Shown here: positions 26,098 through 35,504 of the stretch, piece after piece
Layout of the letters: every line of letters starts with the position of its first letter
Position numbering within the stretch: position 1 is the first letter of the stretch
Source of the DNA: Caldicoprobacter guelmensis
Lineage (GTDB): Bacteria > Bacillota > Clostridia > Caldicoprobacterales > Caldicoprobacteraceae
Length of the DNA: 64,000 nt
Assembly: GCF_016908415.1 (NCBI RefSeq)
Contig: NZ_JAFBDW010000003.1
Coordinates: 186,001 to 250,000 of the forward strand
Reading direction: 5' to 3'
Notes under the pieces: model-generated
Seen by the model: the letters and a program-made list of their open reading frames with translations, nothing else
The model's database searches: none
Told to the model about the DNA's origin: nothing
Position numbers and translations under genes: made by a program

Positions 26098-29000
26098 TCA
26101 TACCATCCTCAATCTTTTTCCAATCCACCTACCTAAGTCATCAACCAGCGAATATACGACAGGTACTATCACAAGGGTCAAAAATGTAGAAAGCGTTAAA
26201 CCACCCATAACTGTCACAGCAAGAGGAACTTGTAACTCTGAACTTTCTCCTAATCCCAACGCAAGGGGCAAAAGCCCAAGTATGGTGGTTAAGCTGGTCA
26301 TAAGTACCGGCCTCAACCTTATAGTCCCCGCCTGGACTATTGCTTGCTTAAGTTCTGCATAATCTTTGCGGATCCTGTTTATATAGTCCACCAGTACGAT
26401 GCCGTTGTTTACCACGATGCCTACCAGCATTATAAACCCAAGGAAGGCTGGCACGCTCAAAGGTTTCCCGGCTATCAAAAGGCCGATAAGCCCTCCTGTA
26501 AAAGCCAGCGGTACGGTAAACATAACGGTAAACGGATGAACCAAAGATTCAAACTGCGAAGCCATTATCATGTACACAAGGAGTACTCCCAATACAAGTA
26601 CCAATCTGAGGTCCCCAAATGCTTCCGACAACTGCTCTTGCTGACCACCATACTCTATGAAATACCCCTCGGGCAGTGGATAATCTTTCAACTTCTCTTG
26701 GATATCGCGCATAACCTCGCCAAAGCTACGCCCCTCATAGCTGCCGTTTACAGTTACCACACGAGACTGGTCTTGCCTTTCTATTCTGGCAGGTCCTTGC
26801 GCATACTCAAACCTGGCCACACTTTTTAAGGGAACTGCAATACCAAGCGGCGACATGACCATGACGTTTTCCACGTCCTGCAGTTTCATGTTGCCATCAG
26901 CCGGCAACTGCACCCTCACGTCGATCTCAGTCCCTTGTTCCTTGTATCGAGTAGCAACCATACCTTGAAGATGGCTTTGAACAGCGGTTGATACCAAAGC
27001 AGCATTAACCCCATACTGAGAAGCCCTCTGCCTGTCTACGATTATACGCAGCTCTGGGCGGCCTTCCTCAAAGCTTGAACGCACCTGACGCGTCCCTGGC
27101 ACGCTTGATACAATTTTCACAATATCATCCGATATTTCCTGAAGCACATGCAGATCCTGACCTTTTATGCTTATGGATATAGGTGAACCCGTCATACCAG
27201 AACCCAATCCGACCAATCCACTGTCAGTGTTTACTTGTATCTGGCACCCTGCTATATCCTTAACCTTTTCCCTTATCTCTTCACCCACCTGCTGAGTGGT
27301 CCTGCTCCTCTGATCGAGGGGTTTTAATATAGCCGTAATACTACCCTGGTCTCTGACAGGGGCCCCCATTCCAAAACTCATACGCTGACCACCTATGACA
27401 GCCCACACCATATCCACTTCTGGAATCTCGTCCACTATCTTCTCGACTTTCTGGACTGCCTCCAAGGTCTCATCAAAGCTGCTCCCTTTTGGAAGCCTTA
27501 TTTCTATCTGTATCTGCCCCTGGTCCACTGCTGGAAAGTACTCCACACCCACCAAAGGCAAAAGTACAATGCTTAGTCCAAAAACTACAGCCGTTATAAA
27601 CATGACAGCCTTTCTGTGCTCCAGCGCCCATTGGAGCATGTGCCTGTACCGTTCTGTCAAGCGCTCAACAGCTTTATTTTTCCTGCTAAAGCCCTTACCT
27701 CTTATCAGCTTAGACGCCAGCATGGGTACCAATGTAATCGCCACCACCAGCGATGCCATGAGCGAAAAAGTAACGGTAAGGGACAGCTCCCTGAATATCT
27801 CTGCCGTCATGCCCTGAGTAAATACTATCGGCAAAAAGACGCTTACCGTCGTCAATGTGGAAGCCATTATTGCCATAGATATCTCGTTGGTACCTTTCTC
27901 TGCGGCTTCGCTAGGGTTTAAACCTTTCTCCCTCATTCTATATATGTTCTCGAGAGCTACTATGGAATTATCCACCATCATGCCTACGCCTAAAGCTAAA
28001 CCACCCAGTGATATTATATTAAGGGTAATGCCGCTAAAATAAAGCAATACAAAAGTAGATATCACCGAAATTGGTATCGAGGTGGCAATGACCAGGGTAG
28101 GCGTGACATCTTTTAGAAATATGAACAATATGGCAATGGCCAATATGGCTCCTATGTAAGCATTGCTTGTCACTGCCGAAATTGATCTGTTTATAAATTT
28201 TGATTGGTCAATTATGTTCATAACAGTTATGTCAGGATATGCCTTCTTTATATTCTCTATCTCCTGGTTTACCTTTTCGGCCACACGTACGGTATTTGCC
28301 ACACTTTCTTTATAAACCGATATGGAAAGGCTATCGTATTGATTCACCCTTGAATACTGCCTATCATCTTTTACGCCCCTTTCGACCCGAGCCAAATCCC
28401 TAAGCATATAGGTGATACCGGTAGAACTCACGACGGGCACATTCAAAAGTTCATCAAGGCTTTCAAATTGTCCCGAAATCCTGACCAACAAGTCATACTG
28501 CCCATCCTGCACAACTCCACCGGGCAAAGCCAAATTCTCAGCTCTCAAAGCGCTAACTATTCGGTCCATAGTCAGGCCATAGGCTATAAGCTTATCCGGA
28601 TCAACTATCACCTTTATCTCTGTCTGCTTTGCACCCAAAACCGATACCGAGGCCACACCTTCTATCCGTTCTATACGCGGCTTGAGCACATCCTCCACCC
28701 ATTCCTGCAGCTCCTCGTCGGTTTTGCCCTCTTGCGATACCGCAAAGCTCATGATGGGCAACATGTTAGGATCCAGCTTGAGCACTATTGGGTCAGACAC
28801 CCCCTCCGGCAGCATGCCCCTTATCATATCAAGCTTTTCGCGCACTTCCAGCGCCGCCACGTCCATGTTGGTACCCTGGGTAAATTCCAGGATCACCAAC
28901 GAATTGCCCTCGGATGAAGTCGATCTCATGGACTCAAGGTTACCCACCGTTGCCAAGACGCTTTCTATGTTTCGCGTAACTATGCTCTCCACCTCTTCAG

Positions 29001-29166
29001 GACCTGCGCCACTGTATTGCACCGACACCACCATTATGGGTAGATTAATGCTGGGTAGTAAGTCTACATTGAGCCGCGTCAATGAAACAAAACCCAAAAT
29101 GAGCACAATCAGCACAACCATAACAGTTGTCACAGGCCTTCTAACGCTCAATCCTGCAATGCTCAT
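26098..29166 (-). CDS. RND-family efflux permease (HAE1/AcrB-like)
   Basis: A 1022-residue RND pump subunit with twelve membrane segments and two large exported loops. It opens with LSVRRPVTTVMVVLIVLILG and PSINLPIMVVSVQYSGAGPEEVE, typical of the family. Helix 4 carries GVGMMVDNSIVALENI, where the proton-relay Asp is kept but the second Asp is Asn. The second half repeats the pattern (GIVVNNGIVLVDYIN). ATG at 29166 follows AGGAGG; the longer frame is not supported. It works with the adaptor encoded 164 bp upstream; there is no TolC gene, as usual in single-membrane Firmicutes. Confidence 0.95.
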   Translation of the reverse strand: MSIAGLSVRRPVTTVMVVLIVLILGFVSLTRLNVDLLPSINLPIMVVSVQYSGAGPEEVESIVTRNIESVLATVGNLESMRSTSSEGNSLVILEFTQGTNMDVAALEVREKLDMIRGMLPEGVSDPIVLKLDPNMLPIMSFAVSQEGKTDEELQEWVEDVLKPRIERIEGVASVSVLGAKQTEIKVIVDPDKLIAYGLTMDRIVSALRAENLALPGGVVQDGQYDLLVRISGQFESLDELLNVPVVSSTGITYMLRDLARVERGVKDDRQYSRVNQYDSLSISVYKESVANTVRVAEKVNQEIENIKKAYPDITVMNIIDQSKFINRSISAVTSNAYIGAILAIAILFIFLKDVTPTLVIATSIPISVISTFVLLYFSGITLNIISLGGLALGVGMMVDNSIVALENIYRMREKGLNPSEAAEKGTNEISMAIMASTLTTVSVFLPIVFTQGMTAEIFRELSLTVTFSLMASLVVAITLVPMLASKLIRGKGFSRKNKAVERLTERYRHMLQWALEHRKAVMFITAVVFGLSIVLLPLVGVEYFPAVDQGQIQIEIRLPKGSSFDETLEAVQKVEKIVDEIPEVDMVWAVIGGQRMSFGMGAPVRDQGSITAILKPLDQRSRTTQQVGEEIREKVKDIAGCQIQVNTDSGLVGLGSGMTGSPISISIKGQDLHVLQEISDDIVKIVSSVPGTRQVRSSFEEGRPELRIIVDRQRASQYGVNAALVSTAVQSHLQGMVATRYKEQGTEIDVRVQLPADGNMKLQDVENVMVMSPLGIAVPLKSVARFEYAQGPARIERQDQSRVVTVNGSYEGRSFGEVMRDIQEKLKDYPLPEGYFIEYGGQQEQLSEAFGDLRLVLVLGVLLVYMIMASQFESLVHPFTVMFTVPLAFTGGLIGLLIAGKPLSVPAFLGFIMLVGIVVNNGIVLVDYINRIRKDYAELKQAIVQAGTIRLRPVLMTSLTTILGLLPLALGLGESSELQVPLAVTVMGGLTLSTFLTLVIVPVVYSLVDDLGRWIGKRLRMV

Positions 29167-29330
29167 AATCTTTCCTCCTGACTTTGTGCTTTGTACATTT
29201 AGTTGCATCTATTGCATTGGTCACATTTTGAACCTGCAATACACTTGTTCTACACCGACTGCGCTATAACGGCGCTTCTGTTATCTTGCTTATTAGAAAA
29301 TTCTTTTTTAACACCCTTTAACCTATCTTT

Positions 29331-30686
29331 TCACCCCTCTTGCCTCACAACATTTACTTCCTGCCCTTCCTTTAGATAGGCCTGCCCCTTCACAACCACC
29401 TGCTCACCACTTTGTAGGCCTGAAATTATCTCTACCCTCTCACCATCGTCCATGCCAACCTTTACCTCTCTTCTCTCCACTGCCTTACCTTTAATTACGA
29501 AAACATAGGCATGATCCCCCTGCCTTATAATTGACCGCTTTGGCACCACCACCACGTTATCTTTCCTGTCTAGCACCAAGATAACCCTTGCAAACATGCC
29601 AGGACGCAACTTGCCAGAAACATTTTCAACCTTTATCCTTGCCGGGTAAGCCTGACTCCTGAGATCGGTAGATGGACTCACCCACTCAATCACGCCTTCT
29701 ACCGGTTGAGAACCCATTGCTTCGACATATACCTTCACCCTTTGCCCCGGCTGTACCTTCGCTACATCAAATTCGGATAAGCGTATATCAAGTACCAAAG
29801 CACTCGTATCTATAACAGTAACCGGTGGTGATGTCTGTGTAGCCATCTGACCAGGCTGTACGCTTAAGCTGCTTACCACACCATCTATTGGCGAGAAGAG
29901 CTTCAGCTTATCGGCCGCGCTTTTGGCAGTATCCAGAGCAACCTTGGCTTGATTGAGCTGTGCGTCCAGCGTGTTGCTGTCATATGGCAGGGACTTTATA
30001 GCGCTTTCCAGCTCCAATTTGCTCTTCTCCAACGCCGCTTTTTGTTGAAGCAGCTTATCCAATCCATCCTGCAGCGTTTTTAGCTGCTCCTCTAGCCTAG
30101 CCTTCTGTTCCTCAAACTGCTCATCTGAAATGACGCCTTTTTGGCGCATCTCTTGAAGTTTAGCAATCTCCGGTTCAATGGCCTGCCTGGCCTCATTCAG
30201 CGACTTAGTAAGCCCCTCAATCTGCTTATCTAACTTACCAATTTCAGCTTGAAGCCTGTTCTTCTGGGACTCAAGGTCTTGCAGCTTCCTTTTTGACAGT
30301 TCCACCGAAGCTTTTGAGGCCTCATATGCCGCCTGTGCCTGAGCAATTTGCCTTTCAACATCGCCGGCCTCCAGCTCTATAAGCACATCCCCCTCTTTTA
30401 CCTGCTGCCCCACTTTCACATGTACCTTGGATACCTTGGCCGGTATCTGGGGGATGACCATAGCTTCATTTATGGGCTTTAAAATTCCTGAAAACTCTTT
30501 TTCATTTTGAATGGCATCCACACCAGCGGTTGCCACTTCAACCGGCACTTTTTGCGATTCAGCCGTCTGCTGCTCACCCTGCGGCTCTTTGCTAAGGCCT
30601 CCAAGCGCTGAACAGCCTGATACAAATACTGCTAAAAGAGTTAATGCCAACAAGCATACAACCAATTTGATGCCCCTTATTTTCAT
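29331..30686 (-). CDS. RND efflux membrane-fusion (adaptor) lipoprotein
   Basis: A 451-residue periplasmic-adaptor-type protein. The signal peptide ends in the lipobox FVSGC. Two lipoyl half-motifs (AKVSKVHVKVGQQVKEGDVL near 90 and SPIDGVVSSLSVQPGQM near 260) flank a long coiled coil, about residues 125-240, rich in Lys/Glu/Gln/Leu. A beta-barrel domain (VQPGQRVKVYVEAMGSQPVEG) and membrane-proximal domain follow. It couples to the RND permease downstream and may help present substrates across the cell wall zone. GAAAGGGG precedes the ATG. Confidence 0.92.
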   Translation of the reverse strand: MKIRGIKLVVCLLALTLLAVFVSGCSALGGLSKEPQGEQQTAESQKVPVEVATAGVDAIQNEKEFSGILKPINEAMVIPQIPAKVSKVHVKVGQQVKEGDVLIELEAGDVERQIAQAQAAYEASKASVELSKRKLQDLESQKNRLQAEIGKLDKQIEGLTKSLNEARQAIEPEIAKLQEMRQKGVISDEQFEEQKARLEEQLKTLQDGLDKLLQQKAALEKSKLELESAIKSLPYDSNTLDAQLNQAKVALDTAKSAADKLKLFSPIDGVVSSLSVQPGQMATQTSPPVTVIDTSALVLDIRLSEFDVAKVQPGQRVKVYVEAMGSQPVEGVIEWVSPSTDLRSQAYPARIKVENVSGKLRPGMFARVILVLDRKDNVVVVPKRSIIRQGDHAYVFVIKGKAVERREVKVGMDDGERVEIISGLQSGEQVVVKGQAYLKEGQEVNVVRQEG

Positions 30687-31161
30687 GCCTATACCCCTTT
30701 CACTGATAAGCTATATCTATTATATCCATACATGTCACCTTAAAGGCAAATCATGCTGTTGGTCCTTACAAATTACCATCCAAATGTATATCAGAACTTC
30801 TTTAGTATTTCTAGACTATTTTGTAAGTCCCAATTATAGAAAATATTTTATCACATTTTTGGGGCAATTCGTAGAAAATCATTCTTTCTTCTGCTGTGAA
30901 AATCCTTAAATAGTTTCACTAAAAGAGCATTATTCCAACTATGCTTGAAAATCTGCACCCTTGATTTGAGAACTAAGGTTTTACAATATTAAAAGGAAAA
31001 ATTGGTACATACATACTTTACTTTTGCACAAAAAGTATTGTACTTAGTACTGCCATTTAGTTCTTGAAAAACGTATTTAGAAAAATTATATATTTATACC
31101 TGGTATTATTATCTGGTATTATAATCTTAACACAATTATTTTTGAAAAGGGGTTGATCTCT
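30687..31161. other. Divergent intergenic region, RND operon / degV
   Basis: About 475 AT-rich bases. Near the degV side, a tandem CTGGTATTAT-type repeat (31099-31123) leads into TATAAT (31120-31125), a possible -10 without a good -35. No RNA element or gene was recognised. Confidence 0.4.
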
Positions 31162-31989
31162 TTGAACCAAATTCATATTGTCACCGACAGCACTGCTTAT
31201 ATAGATAAAGAATTTGTCAGGCAGCATGATATGAGCGTCGTTCCCTTATATTACAGTTTTGAAGGGAAAACTGAAAAAGAGGGGTTCCCAGGCGAGTTTC
31301 AGGATTTTTTCTCTCGTTTAGCCCGGTCTTCTGATTTCCCCACCACGTCTCAACCATCAGTCGGGGATTTTAAGGAGGTCTTTGAGTCTGCTTTAAAAAA
31401 GGGAAAGGAGGTCATTGCCCTCACCATCTCTTCTAAGTTGAGCGGCACATACAACAGCGCAAATACCGCAGCAAATCTCATTGGCAGCGACAAAATCTCC
31501 ATCATTGACAGCCAAACTACAGTCGCCAATTTGCGGGTTTTAACGGAAATGGCTATAAATTTAGTTAAACAAGGGTTTTCAAGAAGTCAAATTGTTGAAA
31601 AAATTGAAGAGCAAAAAACGAGAATGGGAATCCGCCTAACGGTGGGGACTCTTGAGTATTTAAAAAGAGGCGGGCGTCTTACCAATGCTCAGGCGGTAAT
31701 AGGCTCTTTTTTAAACGTAAAACCCATCATAGCTTTAATAGACGGCAAATTAGAAGCTATAGCAAAAGTCCGTGGAAAGAAAAAAGCGATGGAAAAGATC
31801 ATAGAGGATATACCGAAAAAAGTATCGATAATTAATATATGCCAGATTTTTGCCCTAAAAGAGGCTCATGAGCTAAAATCCATCCTTAAAGAGAGGTACC
31901 CCCACGCCATAATTAACATTCAAGAGATAGGTCCTGTAATCGGTTCACATCTTGGACCGGAAGCTTTAGGTGTGTGTTATGTGTATTGA
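31162..31989 (+). CDS. DegV family fatty-acid-binding protein
   Basis: A 275-residue DegV protein. Family motifs are IVTDSTAYIDKEF at the start, TSQPSVGDF near 63 and ISSKLSGTYNSA near 93, with LEYLKRGGRL near 165. DegV proteins bind long-chain fatty acids and serve as the B subunit (FakB) of fatty-acid kinase; the kinase FakA is not here. TTG at 31162 is nine bases after AAAAGGGG; a TTG three codons earlier overlaps that site. It stands alone upstream of the thiamine operon, which has its own promoter. Confidence 0.88.
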   Translation: MNQIHIVTDSTAYIDKEFVRQHDMSVVPLYYSFEGKTEKEGFPGEFQDFFSRLARSSDFPTTSQPSVGDFKEVFESALKKGKEVIALTISSKLSGTYNSANTAANLIGSDKISIIDSQTTVANLRVLTEMAINLVKQGFSRSQIVEKIEEQKTRMGIRLTVGTLEYLKRGGRLTNAQAVIGSFLNVKPIIALIDGKLEAIAKVRGKKKAMEKIIEDIPKKVSIINICQIFALKEAHELKSILKERYPHAIINIQEIGPVIGSHLGPEALGVCYVY

Positions 31990-32068
31990 ACCTTAAAAAA
32001 CAGTTGTAGAATATTTGTTGTCCTGAAACTTAAAACCACCATATGTGCCAAAAAGCCAAAAAATGTCC

Positions 32069-32097
32069 TTTACATCCCCTAACATTTGTTGTATAAT
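32069..32097 (+). promoter_or_regulatory. Promoter of the thiamine operon
   Basis: TTTACA (32069-32074), 17 nt, TATAAT (32092-32097). The predicted start falls ~15 bases before the TPP aptamer. Confidence 0.75.
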
Positions 32098-32120
32098 TAT
32101 TCAAAACTGAATAGATGACT

Positions 32121-32225
32121 AACAACGCTAGGGGTGCCGAAAGGCTGAGAAAGGGCATGCTTAGAAAGCTTGCTCTTAACCCTTCGAACCTGATGTGGTT
32201 AGTACCACCGTAGGGAAGCGTTGTG
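32121..32225 (+). promoter_or_regulatory. TPP (THI element) riboswitch aptamer
   Basis: The conserved aptamer is complete: AGGGGTGCC, GGCTGAGA, ACCCTTCGAACCTGAT, GGTTAGTACC and CGTAGGGAAGC, closed by an outer helix AACAACGC / GCGTTGT. Thiamine pyrophosphate binding should favour the terminator at 32245-32274 and shut off the thi genes. Confidence 0.96.
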
Positions 32226-32244
32226 GAGGATAAATCACCTCGAC

Positions 32245-32274
32245 AAAAAGCCTACCCTATGGGGTAGGCTTTTT
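32245..32274 (+). terminator. Riboswitch-controlled terminator
   Basis: Perfect hairpin AAAAAGCCTACCC / GGGTAGGCTTTTT with a TATG loop and U-run, 20 nt after the aptamer. A CCTAC in its first arm can pair with GTAGG of the aptamer, a possible antiterminator. From 32275 to 32557 nothing else was recognised. Confidence 0.92.
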
Positions 32275-32557
32275 CAGTTCAATGCCCCTCTCTCCTTTCC
32301 CCCCTGTTAACACGCGTAACTTAAAATTTCAAATGAGATTTTATAAAACACTTGATAAACAGGATGGCTTTGGCTGCAGAATAGCAAACCAATGCCTTTG
32401 AGTCGCCGATAAGGCAAACATATAATAACCTGCAAACAAAAGGAGGCATACACACAAATATAATTAACTTACCGTAAAGAAAGTTCTAAAATCACAAGGC
32501 AGGGTTATTTTACTCTTGTTGCACAGTTTACCCAATTTTTGAGAGAGGAGGAATAAA

Positions 32558-32758
32558 ATGATAATAACAGTAAATGGCCAAAAAACCACGGTAAGCAAAG
32601 GGATGAGCCTATATGACTTTTTAAAACTCAAAGGCCTTGACCCTCAAAAAGTGGTGGTTGAGCACAACTATAGGATAGTCAAAACAGAAGAATGGCCGAA
32701 CATAGTGCTGCAAGAAAACGATAACCTGGAAATTTTAAGATTCGTTGGAGGAGGCTGA
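32558..32758 (+). CDS. thiS: Sulfur carrier protein ThiS
   Basis: A 66-residue ubiquitin-fold sulfur carrier for thiazole synthesis, ending in the required Gly-Gly (FVGGG). The N-terminus MIITVNGQKTTV fits the beta-grasp fold. GAGGAGGAATAAA precedes the ATG. ThiF (34887) should adenylate its C-terminus and ThiG, encoded six bases later, uses the thiocarboxylate. Confidence 0.95.
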   Translation: MIITVNGQKTTVSKGMSLYDFLKLKGLDPQKVVVEHNYRIVKTEEWPNIVLQENDNLEILRFVGGG

Positions 32759-32764
32759 TACATC

Positions 32765-33532
32765 ATGGATGACAAACTGGTCATAGCTGGACATGAGCTT
32801 TCCAGCAGGCTTTTCATAGGCACAGGAAAGTTCCATTCACATAAGGTTATCCCCCAGGTGATAGAGCGTTCGGGGGCACAGGTGGTTACCGTTGCATTGA
32901 GGAGGATAAACCTGGATTATCCTGAGGAAAACATGCTCAACTACATACCCAAAGGGTGTATCATAATGCCCAACACATCAGGAGCGAGAAATGCCGAAGA
33001 AGCGGTGCGCATAGCAAGGATAGCAAGAGCAGCCTGCGGCAGCAACTGGATAAAAATCGAAGTGATCAACGACAACAAATACCTGCTCCCCGACAACTAC
33101 GAGACCATAAAGGCCACCGAAATACTGGCAAAAGAAGGCTTCATAGTCCTTCCCTACATGAGCCCTGATTTAATAGCCGCACGAAGGCTGAGGGACGCGG
33201 GTGCTGCGGCAGTCATGCCCCTTGGCGCTCCAATTGGTACAAACAAGGGGCTGAAAGCCCGGGAACTCATAAAGATCATGATCGACGAGATCGACCTCCC
33301 CGTGATAGTGGACGCCGGCTTGGGGCGGCCGTCCCATGCCGCTGAAGCAATGGAGCTGGGCGCTGCAGCAGTGCTGGTCAACACCGCCATAGCCACCGCT
33401 GATGACCCGGTCGCCATGGCTGAGGCGTTTGCACTAGCAGTCAAAGGCGGTAGAATGGCTTATCTGGCGGGGATGGGGGCAGTTAAGGAATTTGCTGAAG
33501 CTTCTTCGCCTCTGACTGGATTTCTACGATAG
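32765..33532 (+). CDS. thiG: Thiazole synthase ThiG
   Basis: A 255-residue TIM-barrel enzyme that builds thiazole phosphate from deoxyxylulose phosphate, dehydroglycine and ThiS thiocarboxylate. Motifs include LFIGTGKFHSH, the Schiff-base Lys in WIKIEVINDN near residue 98, PLGAPIGTNKG and VDAGLGRPSHAAEAMELGAA. It is six bases after thiS and within the TPP-controlled transcript. Length and both ends match the family. Confidence 0.97.
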   Translation: MDDKLVIAGHELSSRLFIGTGKFHSHKVIPQVIERSGAQVVTVALRRINLDYPEENMLNYIPKGCIIMPNTSGARNAEEAVRIARIARAACGSNWIKIEVINDNKYLLPDNYETIKATEILAKEGFIVLPYMSPDLIAARRLRDAGAAAVMPLGAPIGTNKGLKARELIKIMIDEIDLPVIVDAGLGRPSHAAEAMELGAAAVLVNTAIATADDPVAMAEAFALAVKGGRMAYLAGMGAVKEFAEASSPLTGFLR

Positions 33533-33621
33533 AATTTGATTGAGATGTTAGAACATGGGCTCTTATAACTCTCCGAAATAAAATCCTTACAACCACTATG
33601 TTGAAACCGAGGTGCAGGCAT

Positions 33622-34725
33622 ATGAGCTTTTACGACGTGTATCTCAAATACAAGGGCTTCGATTTTAACGACTTTTTAAGCAGCGTCACCGACAGCCAAA
33701 TAATGAAAATACTCAGCAAGGAAAAGCTTAATGCCCTTGACTTTTTAGCCCTGTTATCAGACAAAGCCAAGGAATACCTGGAACCCATGGCTATCAAAGC
33801 AAGGCAGCTTACACTTAAGAACTTTGGAAGAGCCATCCTCCTATATACCCCCCTTTACCTTTCCAATTATTGCGTTAACCAGTGTGCCTACTGCGGCTTT
33901 AACTGCAAAAATAAGATAGCTCGAAAAAAGCTTTCACTGGACGAGGTGAGAAAGGAGGCCCAAGCCATAGCCTCCACCGGGCTTAAACACATACTCATTT
34001 TAACTGGCGAGTCCCGAAAGCATACACCGGTCTCATACATAAAGGATTGCGTGAAGGTTTTAAGGGACTACTTCAGTTCCATCTCGATAGAGGTGTATCC
34101 TCTGGATACCGCCGAGTACGCCGAGCTCATAGAAGCAGGAGTTGATGGCCTCACACTGTACCAGGAGACATACGACCAAGAAGTGTATATGGAAGTGCAC
34201 ATCAAAGGCCCCAAGAGGGATTACAGATACAGGCTGGATGCACCCGAAAGAGCATGCATAGCTTCCATGCGCAGCGTCAACATAGGCGCTCTGTTGGGCC
34301 TGAATGACTGGCATAAAGATGCATTTTTCACCGGATTGCATGCCAGCTATCTCCAGGATAAGTACCCTGACGTCGAGATAAGCGTATCCCTACCGCGCCT
34401 GAGGCCACACTTTGGGAACTTTGCACCCAAGTTTACTGTTAGCGACAAGGACCTGGTTCAAATCATGCTGGCCATAAGGCTGTTTTTGCCAAGGGCCGGC
34501 ATCACCATCTCCACCAGGGAAAGACCACAGCTCAGGGATAACCTGATAGGCTTGGGAGTCACCAGGCTTTCAGCGGGTTCTTCCACCCAGGTAGGCGGTC
34601 ATGCTATAGAGGACAAAGGTGATGGTCAGTTCGACATAGCCGACACCAGGAGTGTGGTGCAGATAAGGGATATGCTGTACAGCAAAGGATTTCAGCCGGT
34701 ATTCAAAGACTGGCAGGCGATATAA
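33622..34725 (+). CDS. thiH: 2-iminoacetate synthase ThiH (radical SAM)
   Basis: A 367-residue radical-SAM enzyme that cleaves tyrosine to dehydroglycine for ThiG in anaerobes. The cluster motif is CVNQCAYC (C-x3-C-x2-C) near residue 88. Later motifs ILILTGESRKHTP and YQETYDQEVY are typical of ThiH. The ATG at 33622 has GAGGTG seven bases upstream; an ATG at 33598 lacks a site. It follows thiG by 89 bp. Use of ThiH rather than ThiO agrees with an anaerobic host. Confidence 0.96.
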   Translation: MSFYDVYLKYKGFDFNDFLSSVTDSQIMKILSKEKLNALDFLALLSDKAKEYLEPMAIKARQLTLKNFGRAILLYTPLYLSNYCVNQCAYCGFNCKNKIARKKLSLDEVRKEAQAIASTGLKHILILTGESRKHTPVSYIKDCVKVLRDYFSSISIEVYPLDTAEYAELIEAGVDGLTLYQETYDQEVYMEVHIKGPKRDYRYRLDAPERACIASMRSVNIGALLGLNDWHKDAFFTGLHASYLQDKYPDVEISVSLPRLRPHFGNFAPKFTVSDKDLVQIMLAIRLFLPRAGITISTRERPQLRDNLIGLGVTRLSAGSSTQVGGHAIEDKGDGQFDIADTRSVVQIRDMLYSKGFQPVFKDWQAI

Positions 34726-34886
34726 AAAGGTTCCTATTCAGCATAGCAAAACTCGTAGTGTTAACAAGACAGACAATAAAGATAATTGCTAAAACTCTGT
34801 ACCATCCCGATATCGAGTTTAAGTTCAACAACGCTGTAAAGGCAAATCTGATTTTAATATACCCATGAAAGGATGGTCGTACAGCC

Positions 34887-35504
34887 GTGAATGAATTTGA
34901 AGAAGCCTTGGTAAAATATATTGGCCCTGCAAACCTTCAAAAGCTCCAGAAAATCAAGGTAGGGATAGCCGGTGCAGGGGGGTTAGGCTCCAACTGCGCC
35001 TTAAACCTGGTAAGAAGCGGAGTAAAGAAGATCAAAATAGTTGACTTTGACAAGGTGGAGCTCTCTAACTTGAACAGGCAGTTTTACTTTTACGACCAGG
35101 TAGGAATGCCCAAAGTGGAAGCCCTTAAATTAAACTTGCAGAGGATTAATCCAGACGTGGAGATAGAAACGCTGCAGGAAAAGATTACGCATGAGAACAT
35201 CCATGAAATATTTGATGACTGTGACATCATCATTGAAGCCTTTGACAACCCTTACTGCAAAAAGATGATAGTGGAGCATTACGGTTCAAGCGGCAAACTG
35301 GTAGTGGCAGCCTCAGGGCTGGCCGGCTGGGGCAACAGCGATGACATCAAGATAAAAAAGGTTCACTCCACCCTGTATATAGTAGGGGATATGCACTCAG
35401 AAGTAGATAAAGACGCTCCTCCACTGTCGCCCAGGGTCAACATAGCAGCAGCTAAACAGGCAGATACGGTACTGGAGTTTATTCTAGGAGGGAGAAATCT
35501 GTGA
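34887..35504 (+). CDS. thiF: ThiS adenylyltransferase ThiF (short form)
   Basis: A 205-residue E1-like enzyme with the ATP loop GIAGAGGLGSNCALNLVRSGV near residue 28, the Arg/Asn pair in LSNLNRQFYF, and the IIEAFDNPYCKKM segment. It lacks the zinc-binding CxxC pairs and the extended C-terminus of Escherichia coli ThiF, as is usual for the clostridial short form. It activates ThiS by adenylation. The start is GTG with GGATGG upstream. Its stop overlaps the next start by four bases. Confidence 0.88.
   Translation: MNEFEEALVKYIGPANLQKLQKIKVGIAGAGGLGSNCALNLVRSGVKKIKIVDFDKVELSNLNRQFYFYDQVGMPKVEALKLNLQRINPDVEIETLQEKITHENIHEIFDDCDIIIEAFDNPYCKKMIVEHYGSSGKLVVAASGLAGWGNSDDIKIKKVHSTLYIVGDMHSEVDKDAPPLSPRVNIAAAKQADTVLEFILGGRNL

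Noticed and set aside
26098..29269. Long rightward frames opposite the RND permease (up to 195 codons)
   Set aside because: They mirror the leftward coding frame, have no ribosome sites and encode low-complexity Ser/Thr/His-rich strings.
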